From: Turnera subulata
Taxonomy: Eukaryota > Streptophyta > Magnoliopsida > Malpighiales > Passifloraceae
Length of the DNA stretch: 64,000 bases
Reading direction: 5' to 3'
Assembly (NCBI GenBank): GCA_028386065.3
Contig: JAKUCV010004237.1
Span: 124,001 to 188,000, forward strand
The position numbers were made by a program, and so were the translations under genes. The notes under the pieces are model-generated. The model was given only the letters and a program-made list of their open reading frames with translations. It was not told the DNA's origin and made no database searches. The stretch's first letter is position 1; each line of letters starts with the position of its first letter. This document shows, one piece after another, positions 33,015 through 44,272 of this stretch.

Positions 33015-34718
33015 AGCAAGAACATTAAAACAGAGTAAATGATCAAGGTACAGCGAATTACTAATGATCTAGATACTCGATATCGATTCTTTGAAACCAA
33101 CCAAAGAAAATGGTTAAGTCTGAAAGGGAATTCATTCAAGTCAAGGAAGTAATCAAAAGGAATGCTTGACACAACACCCAGGCACTTCCGAGAGACAAAC
33201 TTCTCCTTTTTAAATGATGAAATCCATCACTAAACGAGAGAAAGTAATCGGATTGACAACTTTTTCTTAGCCAGAAAGGTTCATGATTTGAGGAGTTCTG
33301 GTGCAATGAATAACAATATTGGACCAGAAACAACATTTCTACGAGCACTTGTACTGCGCTCCAGATATATATTAACCACTGGGTTTCTCACCCATCTCTA
33401 GCACTCTAGATAAGTGAAAGAAAATCTTGATTTCTCACCCAATTTTCATTGATTTATAACCGGGCAATCGGTAAATCTTTTTCCAAACTATTGTCAAACA
33501 GATTATAGTTCCCCTAAGGCCCTAATAATTGATACATGGGTAAAACCCAACTTTCTGTTCATGTGTACATTGACTACATTCCAACTTATGTTAAGTCACG
33601 GCCAGCAAGGGTTGGTTAGAGTCCTTGGCCCTAAATTGAGGAAGTCTCCCTTCAACTTCAACTACTTTTTACCCAAAAAAAGTAAAAGACGCCGTCGAGG
33701 TCTTTTCCATCTTTCTTCCATCATCTTTTCCTTTGCTTGTTCCATGTAGCCAAATTACACTCCAGGAGAAAGGGATTGACGAATCATGATAGCGTTTTGG
33801 ATCAAAGCATCTGAAGACCAGAAATACCATGGTATAAAGAAAAAGGGCGCCCGAAGTACTAGCTCTCAATTTATGGTGTCCTTTTTCCCACAGTGGGGGG
33901 CAAATGCCAAAGAACTAACCAAATTAACCAATCCACTTGACTATCGAGTAAACTTGAGGTGGAGAAACATGGATTACAACCCAAAACAGGACAAAAGACA
34001 CGGAAGCATGTGACTGCGTTAATGGATTAAGAATTTAAGGCGAACGCTGATGAACCGGACAAATGGGATGTGAAACACTGCTGGAAGCAGGCGTAGGGGT
34101 AGCTTCCTACTGATGTCGGCGGCCATAACTTGCCAGTAAGATTTGTGTTTCTCAAATTTATAAACAATAAGACTCAAAGCATTGCCAGCAAAAGTAGCCG
34201 GCCCCTATTCTGCATTCACCACCATCAAATCCTCAATTTGTTGGAACTCATGGGAGCAATCACTATTAAATCCTCTAATGGTAGGGACTCATGGGAGCAT
34301 ATATTGCTCCAGATCTGTCTGTCTACCCACTTGAAAAGAGCAAGTGGGAGACAAAAGGATGGGTGTTCGTCTCAGGAGCAACAAAATCATTTAAACCCCA
34401 AACTCAAATCTCCAAAATATGAGGCAAGGCATAACTTCGAGATAGAGAGATCAGAACTAAACCTCAATAATAACAATGAATAGCTGAGTTGGTAACGACA
34501 TCACAAAACTCAAAACAACTGAAAAATATCTTTCTTTTTTCCCGTTTCAAGTAAGTACCTAACCTCTAAAAGAGGGAAAATGTTTCAAGTACCCTAACCT
34601 CTAAAAGAGGGAAAACCATGACACTAAGGGATACAAAACTAGATCTTGGACATAATCCAGAGAGTGAAGACACAATGATTGAAGAAAAAGTAGACCTTGC
34701 TTCTCATTGTGTTTTCGA
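33015..34718. other. no gene recognised
   Basis: Between the miniature LTR element and the 3' end of the lesion-inducer gene. Only short chance ORFs. A small repeat of ACCTCTAAAAGAGGGAAAA occurs at about 34562 and 34599. The right part probably holds the 3' UTR of the gene at 34719. Confidence 0.5.
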
Positions 34719-35928
34719 TTAGGGTGTCTTCTCCTTGAGCTGTCTCTTTGGAATTGAGTTCTTCATCCCAATGAAGTAGAGCAGTGCCCCAAACAATGCG
34801 AGGTTCTGCAAAAAGTAAAGAGAACAGGGTTAAGAACAAAACCATAGTCAAGAAAACAGCAGCAAACAGATCCCACATATCATTACAGCATCATTACAGC
34901 ATTTGTCTGCTTACCTGTGTGAACTCTGTGAAGAGCAGATTGAATTCTTTCTTCTCAACATCGTAGTTGTAGAAGTCGTACAAGATTGGGGTAAGGATTG
35001 CCTGGTTCAGAGCCTGCAACAAGGAAGAAACAAATCAAACCTTTTAGTTTGATTTACTTGATGGAAACACCAAACTCGGAATATGAAGGAACAAACTACA
35101 ATACAGACCAGAAGAGAAGCGCCATAAGAGCTGCCAAAAATGAACAGAAGCCCTCCTTCCCCTTTCAACGCTACGGAAAGGGCAATCACATGCTTAGGCT
35201 GCAAATAAAAAAAAAAAGCCAGATTATAAAATTCAACCGACAACAACAACAACAAAAAAAAAGAGAGAGAAATCAAAACTCACATAACGAAAAAAATTGA
35301 ACAAATCACTCACCTCAAAAGGGGGCACCTGAAACCCAACATGCTTGGAAAAGGCGTTGAATTTTGGAGCCAAAGCCTTGGATGCAGGGCCTCCATCAAG
35401 ATCGTATTCATTGAACCTACAACAATGAAACTAAACCCAAGTATTAGCCCACAATTGCAGAAAATGTTTTTTTACAATAATTAGTTTTGGATATTGACTT
35501 GAGACCAACCATGGGATGATGGAAAATCATTACTATAATTGCACACAGTGATTCGATAAATCTTTACCAACCAAAAATCTTTACCTACCAAAACCCCACC
35601 AAGACTACTAGCTAGTAGCATAGCACAGATGAGAACCAATTTAGCAACGGAGTACTAAAACGAGTCAGATCCAGAAAACCATAACAAGAATAACATAAAC
35701 CCTAGTGACAAGGTTGACTACCAAAAACCCAAACCCAAAAAAAGAAAAGAACAAAACTAAGCGAAATATGCACGAAGAAGAAAAGAATAAGAAAAAAGAC
35801 AGATCGAGAAGGAGTAGAAGGGAAGGAGAGCAGATCTGAGGGTAGTGGGGGGAGGCTTACTCTTGCCAAGCCGGGAGGATGAAGACAGAGGCGAAGAGAA
35901 CTCTTCCGACGAAGGAAAGGAAACCCAT
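34719..35928 (-). CDS. HR-like lesion-inducing protein (DoxX-like membrane protein), 148 aa
   Basis: Five exons: 35928-35861, 35416-35314, 35198-35109, 35013-34915 and 34805-34719. They join in phase through GT-AG introns into 447 bases (148 residues plus TAA). Exon 1 gives MGFLSFVGRVLFASVFILPA and exon 2 EFNEYDLDGGPASKALAPKF. Exon 3 gives HVIALSVALKGEGGLLFIFG, exon 4 PILYDFYNYDVEKKEFNLLF and exon 5 NLALFGALLYFIGMKNSIPK, ending KEKTP. Hydrophobic stretches in exons 1, 3 and 5 fit an integral membrane protein. The size and blocks match the plant HR-like lesion-inducer family, named from cell death on overexpression; its biochemical function is unknown. No disruption was seen. The start is the first ATG after a GA-rich leader. 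Confidence 0.93.
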
Positions 35929-35930
35929 TG

Positions 35931-35953
35931 TCTCTCTCTCTCTCTCTCTCTCT
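35931..35953. repeat. TC/GA microsatellite in the 5' leader of the lesion-inducer gene
   Basis: About eleven TC units on the plus strand, which read GA on the gene strand and end two bases before the ATG. Length polymorphism is likely. Short CT/GA tracts are common in plant 5' leaders. Confidence 0.9.
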
Positions 35954-36205
35954 GCAAAGATTCAAAACGGTTGTAAAAATTGAGACACGAGAGTGATATA
36001 AAAGGGGGAGAGGAGACGGAGACGGAGACGGAGGAGGGGAAAAATTAAGCTAAAACGAGGGGCGGCGTTTTAAAGCCAGAGAAAAGGTAAGGAGGATTGT
36101 CGTATTTTAGTAAAGGGGCGGGAGGGGGAAACGAAGCGACTGTGGTAATGAGACCTACTCGCGCGTTGCTATGTGTTACGTGGCGTGAGGGGGCCGCGAG
36201 TGTAG

Positions 36206-36268
36206 AGAGCTTTCCGTAGGACTTTTTTTTTTTTTTTTTTTTGATCAAGAAGAGCTTTCCGTAGGACT
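36206..36268. mobile_element. 27-bp tail-only retroinsertion with 18-bp target duplication
   Basis: The 18-bp sequence AGAGCTTTCCGTAGGACT occurs at 36206-36223 and 36251-36268. Between the copies is a run of 19 T followed by GATCAAGA. On the minus strand this is TCTTGATC plus a poly(A) tail. That pattern is expected of a LINE/SINE-type insertion truncated to almost nothing but its tail. It lies about 300 bp upstream of the lesion-inducer gene. Confidence 0.75.
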
Positions 36269-38217
36269 GAGAGTGTGGTTTGTTACATTTTAAGGCTGGC
36301 CGTTGCAGATTATCCTAAGAACCAGCGCATAGATGTGGATTCTGGTAAAGAAAAAGCGCATAGATGTGGAATTTTCTTTTCTTTGAACATCTGGAGGTGA
36401 TGTCTTGGAAGCAATTCAATAGCTATAAATGAATCCAGATGAAGTTAAAAGGCAAAGAAACTCTCTTCCATGCCAACAACAATCCTGGCCTTCTTTTGGA
36501 CACTGCAGCAGCAATAAAAGCGGAATTAGTTCGTGTCACTGTTACAACTTACAATAATTCAAATAAGGGTCCAGATTGATACTAGTAGTTCTTTAACATT
36601 CCCCACGATAAACAAGACAAATCGCCTTTTTAAAAGTAAAAGTTGACACTAGAAAGTGGGCTGGGAATGGCATAACAACAGTAAATTAAAGACAGAACAA
36701 AAGTTACATTACAATTCAACTAGTTGAGACAAGGCAAATACCATTACTCATTCAGTAATAGACAATTACCTGTAGGAAATGGAGATATAAGACAATGATA
36801 TAGATATTGACATTCTCGACAGTGGTTATAGTAGGAGAGTAGAAGAACTGTGATTACAGGATACCAGTGGTAGAAAGAAATGGTTGCTGTTGAAATGTGG
36901 TGGCGAGGTGGTTTTTGAATGATAGTGGTGAGTGGAAGACTGATTATAAAGACATTCTTAGAGCTAATAATTAAACAAATAATCTGAAAGAAAGGAACTA
37001 GAGAGTAAGGACCAAACGAGGACAAAAATTATAAACAGCAGCACAAATACTGGAACAAAAAAGGTTGAAGGCAACCGAGAAAATCCTTGATTCTAATCAA
37101 ATATCTAATTGAAAAGAAGTTTGTACATGCTCTATGCTGCTTAAGTCGCGCATAGTACTCTCGACAAATTTGCAAATAGCCTAATGAACTCAACGTTAGT
37201 TAAGGTGCACACTGATTTATTGTAGACATCTAATATACTATCTCTCAGTCTGATTATATTTCATCATATATTTGTCAAGTAATACCACCTACTGAACTAG
37301 CTTAGAAAACATTTACCATTATCATAGGCTGATGGGAGAAACAGGGAGAGGGCGAAAACCTGAGTAGGAAATGAAGCCGTTTCCCATGTGAGTCCCTAAT
37401 CACAAGTTACAATGCTGTCACTCTCCAATATTCAAGAACAAAGATCAGAACAAAATCTACCAAAAGGGAAAAGGAGACACATTTGGAGTTTTTTCTCCCA
37501 AGATGCTGTATCGAGCCACAGAAAGAACGGCACATCCACTTAATATAAATTCAGCAGAGGGAGAAGATACCTACCCATGTTCAAACTCCTTTCATTCACA
37601 AGACCTCAACTGGATTTTTTCGTTTATCTCATCCTCCTAACCATCAGGTTATCCATCATTCTGCAAGGGCGATAAGATTTCCTCTATCAGGATTACATGC
37701 TTTTCAAAACTACATCCTGCAAGAAGCAAGAGAGCAAAGATCTTATTCCTTTCTAAGCTTAATTCATCACGCCCTCCTCCCCCATGAGCCTAAGCATTGT
37801 TCTCATACAGGAAAACATTTTCTTCGTCACCCAGTTAGCCTTACTGTTCAGGCACTCCAAACTCACCAATTTTCATTTGTTCAACATATCCCTTTAACTA
37901 TAAAAGCCTAACTTATGCATCCACTTGAGCGAAATACGCTTGTCTGACTGCAACATGTCACTACACTCTCGCCCTCAAAAATCAGAGCAGCCAACTTTGA
38001 ACATTGAAATAACACTAACCAATTACTACCAGCAGTACACCCCCAAATTGCACAGAACAGAACAACCAATCAACGGGTTTTGAATAGCAATTACCCAAGC
38101 TCCAAAAATAGGCAAAGTCACATAAAAAACCCATTTCCAAAAAGAGTCCAATGAACAAAAATTTCAAGCAAGAAAGAAACTTGAACAACAAATTACCATG
38201 AGAAAGGAAGGGGCAGC
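36269..38217. other. no gene recognised (likely includes the 3' UTR of TOM6)
   Basis: About 1.9 kb without a supported ORF, terminal repeat or RNA gene. The part next to 38218 should contain the untranslated end or a 3' UTR intron of the TOM6 transcript. Confidence 0.5.
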
Positions 38218-38376
38218 CTAGAAGAGGTTGAGCTCGTCCTTCTCGTCTGAGTAGTGGAGAATGTAAGGAGTGACGCGTACCGCGAAGACCCAGGCACTGA
38301 ACATGGCCACGTGAGTCTTCAGCTTCTTAATCGCCTCTTGCTTGTCTGGCTTTTGCATAAACATCCCCGGAAACAT
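38218..38376 (-). CDS. TOM6: mitochondrial import receptor subunit TOM6
   Basis: A 52-residue protein begins MFPGMFMQKPDKQEAIKKLK and continues THVAMFSAWVFAVRVTPYIL, ending DEKDELNLF and TAG. The MFPGMF start, the KPDK block, one hydrophobic segment (about residues 22-40) and the length match plant TOM6. TOM6 is a small tail-anchored component that stabilises the TOM complex in the mitochondrial outer membrane. The open frame extends 15 codons upstream to a TTG only, so the ATG at 38376-38374 is the start. No intron interrupts the coding part. Just upstream on the gene strand is CTAGGGTTTTAGG, a telomere-box-like motif often found near plant genes for mitochondrial and ribosomal proteins. Confidence 0.93.
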   Translation of the reverse strand: MFPGMFMQKPDKQEAIKKLKTHVAMFSAWVFAVRVTPYILHYSDEKDELNLF

Positions 38377-38899
38377 GGTCCCTTTGACTTTTGATTGATC
38401 AGATCCGGACTTGGGCTCCAATTGAAACCTAAAACCCTAGAAGACACAAAAAGTAGTTTTTGTTGCCAAGGATTTTGGGGGGTTTAACCGTTTTAAAGCC
38501 GTTTTATACTATGTTGCAGCCACTTCACCCACCCACGTGCCAACAAGACAATCTTATAGGCAAGGCAAGGCAAGCTATATTTGTCAACGCCATTTTGTTG
38601 CTTTTTAATCTTCCTTTTCCACATGGGTTTCCTCTCTGCCAGATGTCGGTGAATTTTTAACAACAAAAACAATAGCAGGGCTAGTAGTTAGTACATCAAG
38701 AATTGACCAAACCGAAGGCATCAAACTCCTCCATAGCAAAACCTTTAAAAACCAAAGCAATCCCAAATCCCCAATACCAAAAGCAAACCCATTTCCCCCA
38801 CACAACAAACGAAAACCCAGCACCAGCACCAGCATCTCCACGGCCATCTCATTTATGAACTCATCAATGAAATGAACAAGGGAATGAGGGAGGGAGAGA

Positions 38900-39120
38900 G
38901 AAAGAAAGAGACACTTCATTACCCACTAGCTTAAACAAAGAAATTCGTTCTCTTTTTTCTTTTTCTTTCTCCTCTCTCTCTCCCGTCAATTTTTTCATTA
39001 AATGCCCTCCCCACCCCCCATTAATGACCCATCACAATTTGCCAGAATCTCATTAACTCCTCCTCTACCGTCTCACTACCTCTATACCCTCTCTCTCTCT
39101 CTCTCCTCCATTTAATTACC
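38900..39120. other. pyrimidine-rich tract with CT runs
   Basis: A dense C/T region on the plus strand, including runs of CTCTCTCT near 38975 and 39090. It could be a leader or promoter of a plus-strand transcript, or simply low-complexity sequence. No TATA element can be assigned with confidence. Confidence 0.4.
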
Positions 39121-39132
39121 CGCACAATTTCC

Positions 39133-39447
39133 TTGGCCCCATCCCATCGACGATCACTCCCTCATTTAAATCTCAACCCTCCACGTGTCTGCCAGTCTCC
39201 CCTCCTCCTCCGTTGTAGTCACCTCCTGTTGAACCTCTCCGGTGACAACAGTGCCTCGGGATCCCCACACCGCAACCTGCTCGACGAGAACGCCATCACC
39301 GACGACCGCAAGAACATGGGTCTCGCCAGCGACTTGCTCCGCCTCGACGAACTCCCTCCTCCCCCGCCACCCACCGTGGAGAACCTCTCCGACAGCGGGA
39401 AGAACCCTCCCCTCCTCCTGAAGAACGGCGACTTCATCCCCCTGTAA
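39133..39447 (+). CDS. possible short protein with proline run, unrecognised
   Basis: A 104-codon ORF in a GC-richer patch contains DLLRLDELPPPPPPTVENLS and ends KNGDFIPL. After the stop, another frame continues with more proline runs and (GTG)n/(TGG)n repeats to about 39690. The minus strand is also open here, as is usual in simple-repeat GC-rich DNA. I do not recognise a family. It could be an exon of an unknown gene, a fragment, or chance. Confidence 0.25.
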   Translation: MAPSHRRSLPHLNLNPPRVCQSPLLLRCSHLLLNLSGDNSASGSPHRNLLDENAITDDRKNMGLASDLLRLDELPPPPPPTVENLSDSGKNPPLLLKNGDFIPL

Positions 39448-39839
39448 TGCCTGAACGAGAAAACCCTAGCCTTCGACAACGACCCAAACGGCGACGGTTG
39501 CCTGCTCCAGAAACTCCCCCCTCCCCCTCCCCCTCCTCCTACTCCTCTCCTGTACCGCCACGGCGACGCCGTCGCCGGCTCAGTCACCAGCATCCTCTCC
39601 GACGCCGCCAAACTCCTTTCGAAGCTGCTTATTGTTATTGGAGTTGGCCGCTGCTGGTTGTGGTGGTGGTGGTGGTGGTAAATGAGTGGATGTTGTGGCC
39701 AAGGTGCTTGTAGGTGATGGGGCCCACTGGCGGTGGAGATGGTGGTGGCGGTGGCGGCGGGGAGGGAGCGGTGAAGGGGCGGGAGAAGGGTCAGGAGTCA
39801 TGGTTTCGATCACATTCAATGGCTAGGGGAAGTAGTATC

Positions 39840-40290
39840 TTGGTTGTAGCCCACTAAATATTGGAAAGAAAACGTTCTTCATGTTGTTAGTGGTGGAGGA
39901 GACTGGAAGGAAATACATTCTTTCTTCTGGATTTATTTAAATAAAGAGGAGAATTCACTCTCTTAATTTGTATATGCTCTGTCCTCCTCAGCCTGATAAT
40001 CTAAGCACAGATTGTTCTATGTATTTTGTCGTGAATATAGTCATCTTCCAAGTGACTTGCCGAATTTATCCTTAGTTGCGCACTAGTTCATTATGAAGTG
40101 ATTATCTTCAGGCTAATGTGTGTTTGTGCATTTCCGCTAGTTCACTAGCATGCACACAAGTTTTCAGTGGATGTCCACGCCCTTGAATGGGGTCACTACT
40201 GCATATATAAAACACAAAAAACCATACAAAACCCACCAATAATTTTATCAGAAAAACCTGAAAATGACTGAATGCGATTCAACTCCCTTG
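39840..40290. other. no gene recognised
   Basis: Stretch between the proline-run ORF and the first recognisable exon of the acyl-CoA synthetase pseudogene. The N-terminal exon expected for that family was not found here. Confidence 0.45.
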
Positions 40291-42665
40291 CAGGCGGGTC
40301 CTTATGTTTGGCAGACCGCAGACTTATAAAGAGGTTTATGATTCTGCCATTCGATTAGGTTCAGCTATGAGGAGCCCCGGAGTCAACCTTGTAAATCCTT
40401 AGTTGGCTACTTCTAAAGAATTGGTGATATCATTGTTAATCATATATTGAAAGTTCATATACCAAGGAGCTTGGAACTAATGGGTTCACATTTCTAGGGA
40501 GATCGTTGTGGTATTTATGGTCCCAACTGCCCTGAATGGATTACTGCAATGGAGGTTCATATCCTTATTCTGACTTTGATTCCTTTTGGCAACTAAAATA
40601 AATCCAAGGCATGTAGCTGATAACAACACAATTTGAAACATTGTTCACACACCTTGGATAAAGAGTAGGGGTAGATATGCTTAAGTCATTGACATTTGAG
40701 TTGTTTATTATTTGGATACTAGAAGAGTATCAACGTCAACAAAGGACTAATCTCTTTTTAATGGTGCATTTGATGACAACATTTTTGTTCCTCTCAGGCT
40801 TGTAACAGCCAGGGTATAACGTATGTTCCTTTGTATGACACTCTTGGTATGTTCTCTTCCTTTATTCTGCCTTGCAATAGGCAAACTGATATATATATAG
40901 ACCAGATTGTCCCTTTCAATAATCAGTATAAATTTGTGCGGTTAAATCCGTCATCAATCATTCTGAAGTTTCAGTAGCTTTTGTCCAGGAGAATAAACTC
41001 CCTGCTGTAAGTACTCATTTCTACTGCAATAAGTTTTAGGGTTATTGCAGATTCATTAGCAAGGCTAAACCAGGCTATATGGTAAAACTGTATGATTCTG
41101 TCTCCACTCTTCTTTGAGGTGGGAATATTGGCAAGGGAAATGTACCTTTGGTTAATCCAATCCTCATTTGAAATATGGATAGAGAAAAATAAACTACAGA
41201 TTTCTGCTATTCACTTGTAGACTATGATAAGAACCTTTTAGTGTTGAAGAAGACAGGTTCCTCTAATTTTAAGCTATTTAACGTAAGGGGTAACTGTTTG
41301 TGCAGATTCTATCTTGCCTCTCAAAGTGCTGCGCCTACTTAAAAGGTAAGTAACGGACTCCTCATCAATTTGTTGCAAGCGTTGGAAGTCTGACACTGAG
41401 GCTAACAATTGAACTATACGCTCCTTATTCAGCTATTGTTAGCTTTAGGAAAATTTCGAGCACACAAAAGAAGGAAGCTGAAGAACTAGGAGTATCGTGC
41501 TTTTCATGGGAGGAATTTTCTCAATTGGTAAGAATTTAGTCTGTCTGTTTTCCCACACAAACGATCACTTGCACTTTAAGAGTCAATCCCTGATGTTTGA
41601 TTGACCGACCATTCAAGTCGAGTTTGTGAGAATTCCTAGTGGAACTTTGACAGGGAAGCTTGGATTGTGAACTACATCCCAAACAGAAGTCTGATATTTG
41701 TACAATAATGTACACAAGTGGAACTACAGGAGATCCAAAAGGCGTATTCTAACCAATGAAGCTTTCATGGCAGAAGTAGTGTCTGTAGACCACATACTTT
41801 CTCTCACAGACAGAGTGGTAAACTATCATCAGAAACCAACCTTCTCTCTTTCTTTTTTTTTTTTCTTCATTTTCAGTATGTATCGGTGCAAATTGTGATA
41901 TCCTGTTAATGTATGGACTGGATACTGCATTACGATAGAGTCAGCTTTTCTCCGCTTTAAATTACATCCTTAATGAGAATTTTCTGCACTACAGGCTAAC
42001 GAAGAGGATTCAATGTTCTCTTTCCTGCCCCTGGCCCATGTATATGATCAAATAATTTAAACATATTGTATCTACAAAGGCACCTCGATAGGATATTGGC
42101 GAGGGGTAAGAATCAAGAACTAAATTTTATGATGATTGCTGCTAATTTATGTTTTGTGGTATGTTTTACTCGTGAAAGTCTCTGTATTCAATAAGCTGAA
42201 GGTCTTGTGTTTGAGTCCCGGTCTCCCCTTGTAAACCAAAAAAACAACCGTATAAAATATTTTTACTGAGGATTAAAGCGTTTTGTGATTCCTGTGTAAG
42301 GCCTCAAAGTTGGAATTCATCCTCGTGTAGAATTTTGGCCTTTTTTCATCCCTGCGTTCGACCCTTTTGGTCTGTCCGGCCGGAATCCGTCGAGAATCGC
42401 TGATGTGGCACATTTTCCGGCGCCACATCAGCTTTGCGGGTCCCAACGGTATCAGTCTAACCAAAAAAACCAAACCCGCTCGACCCGAACCATTCGCCCA
42501 CCCAATTGACCCAGTGAATATGTAATATATTTTTTACCAATATATATAATATTATTTAAAACCCCAAATTAGGCATGTAATTGATTTATTAAATTTAAAT
42601 TTTGGTAAAAAATAGCATTAACTCTAATGAACCTTAATTGTCTCATATTATGCTAATAATCAATT

Positions 42666-43033
42666 ATTATTTAACATTAGATTTAGTATTTCAATTTTAT
42701 AATTATCTTAATTGTCTCATATTATGCTAATAATCAAGTATTATTTAACAATAGATTTAGTATTTTAGTTTTATTAATTATGTTACTTTTAGTTTTTAAT
42801 ATTTTACTTTTGAAAAATAAAAATTACTATGCTAATAATCAAGTATTATTTAACATTAGATTTAGTATTTTAGTTTTATTAATTATGTTACTTTTTAATT
42901 TTTAATATTTTACTTTTGAAAAATAAAAATTACTATGCTAAAAAAAGTATTCTTTAATATTAGATTTAGTATTTTAGTTTTATTAATTATGTTACTTTTT
43001 ATTTTTATTATTTTACTTTTAAAAAATAAAAAT
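42666..43033. repeat. tandem ~108-bp AT-rich repeats in the left arm of the MULE
   Basis: A unit containing TAGATTTAGTATTTTAGTTT and then AATTATGTTACTTTT recurs at about 42740, 42858 and 42965. A partial, more diverged unit lies before it at about 42685. The right arm lacks these extra units. Confidence 0.8.
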
Positions 43034-43034
43034 T

Positions 43035-43690
43035 CTTTGGCCCAGTCCCACAATCCCAATCTCCACCTCTGCCACCGCTCATTGCCACCACCGCCACCAC
43101 CGTACCCAGACCGGTACCCGTTCCTTGGAGCTCCCCACCGAGATCCACCTCCACTGGCTGCAACGGGGTCACCATAGGCAGAGCGGTAGCGCTCTCCTCC
43201 CAGCCTCTCGCCCCCTCGTCGCTCGCCTCGCCACTGCTCTCCACCATGTCCAAGCAGCCGGCGCGACACACACCCAAGCGCTGCAACACCTCCACCAACA
43301 GCAACATGACCCAAGACCCACCACGTCCAAGCAGGCCGCCTTTGTTTCTCTCCCTCCCTCTCTGAGCCAAGCCACCGTGCCCACGCGTCAAGCCACCACC
43401 ACTACCGTCACCGCCCTTCTCTCTCTTCTTCTCTGTTCCTTTGGGTTCGGTTACAGAGTTTAATCGGGTTTTTGTGTCTTTGTGTGTGTGGTTGTTGATG
43501 TGTGTGTTGGTGGCTGGAACGGGTGGTGGCTGTGTTCCGGGTTGTTGAGGATGGTAGATCTCGGGTTGTTCATGGTGGTCGACGGGCTGGACAGGTTGGC
43601 TGCAGGCAAATGTGTGGTCCTTGGTGTCGGAATCCAAGCTTGCCGGCGTGGGATGGTTGAGCCCGGTGGGATTGATGGAGAAGAATATAA
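43035..43690. other. GC-rich core of the MULE, possible captured host sequence
   Basis: A sharp change from AT-rich arms to about 650 bp of GC-rich sequence with open frames on both strands (for example 43008-43637 on the minus strand, 209 codons; Gly-rich and Arg-rich). No domain was recognised. Composition and position are as expected for a gene fragment captured by a Pack-MULE, but the source cannot be identified. Confidence 0.4.
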
Positions 43691-43886
43691 TTTTGGGAAA
43701 ACATTCTGAGGATGCAAAAAGGGTTATGGAAATTAAAATTTTTGGAAAAAAAGGAAATAAAAATAGGAAAAAGAATAAAAAGAATAAAAATATTCAGACT
43801 TGTGAGGAATGGGGGAAAGAATTTTTGTTTTTGAAATTAAAATATTAAAAATGAAAAAGTAACATATTTAATAAAATTGCAATGCT

Positions 43887-44272
43887 AAATCCAATTTTAG
43901 ATAACTGACTATTAACATAAATATAAGACAATTAAGGTTAATTAGAGTTAATGTTATTTTTTACCAAAATTTAAATTAATATATTAATTACGTGCCTAAT
44001 ATAGGATTTTTTAAATTATATTTCATATTTTAGAAAAAAATAATATTACATATTCACTTGATGGGTCAATTGGGTGAGCAATCCAATTTTAGATAACTGA
44101 CTATTAACATAAATATAAGACAATTAAGGTTAATTAGAGTTAATGTTATTTTTTACCAAAATTTAAATTAATATATTAATTACGTGCCTAATATAGGATT
44201 TTTTAAATTATATTTCATATTTTAGAAAAAAATAATATTACATATTCACTTGATGGGTCAATTGGGTGAGCG
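43887..44272. repeat. ~192-bp tandem duplication in the right arm of the MULE
   Basis: Two practically identical consecutive copies each start AATCCAATTTTAGATAACTG (43889 and 44081) and run through GGGTCAATTGGGTGAGC. The high identity suggests a recent event. Confidence 0.85.

Noticed and set aside
34130..34483. 117-codon plus-strand ORF
   Set aside because: No domain, unusual composition and no neighbouring exon; treated as chance.
38377..38421. 15-residue N-terminal extension of TOM6
   Set aside because: The extension would begin at TTG; plant TOM6 begins at the MFPGMF methionine.
38605..38919. 104-codon minus-strand ORF upstream of TOM6
   Set aside because: Hydrophobic low-complexity sequence from a pyrimidine-rich tract; no family and no splice context.
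42185..42240. tRNA-like GTGTTTGAGTCCC followed by an A-run, a possible second SINE
   Set aside because: It has a B-box-like motif, but no A box and no target duplication could be found, so at most it is a 5'-truncated remnant.
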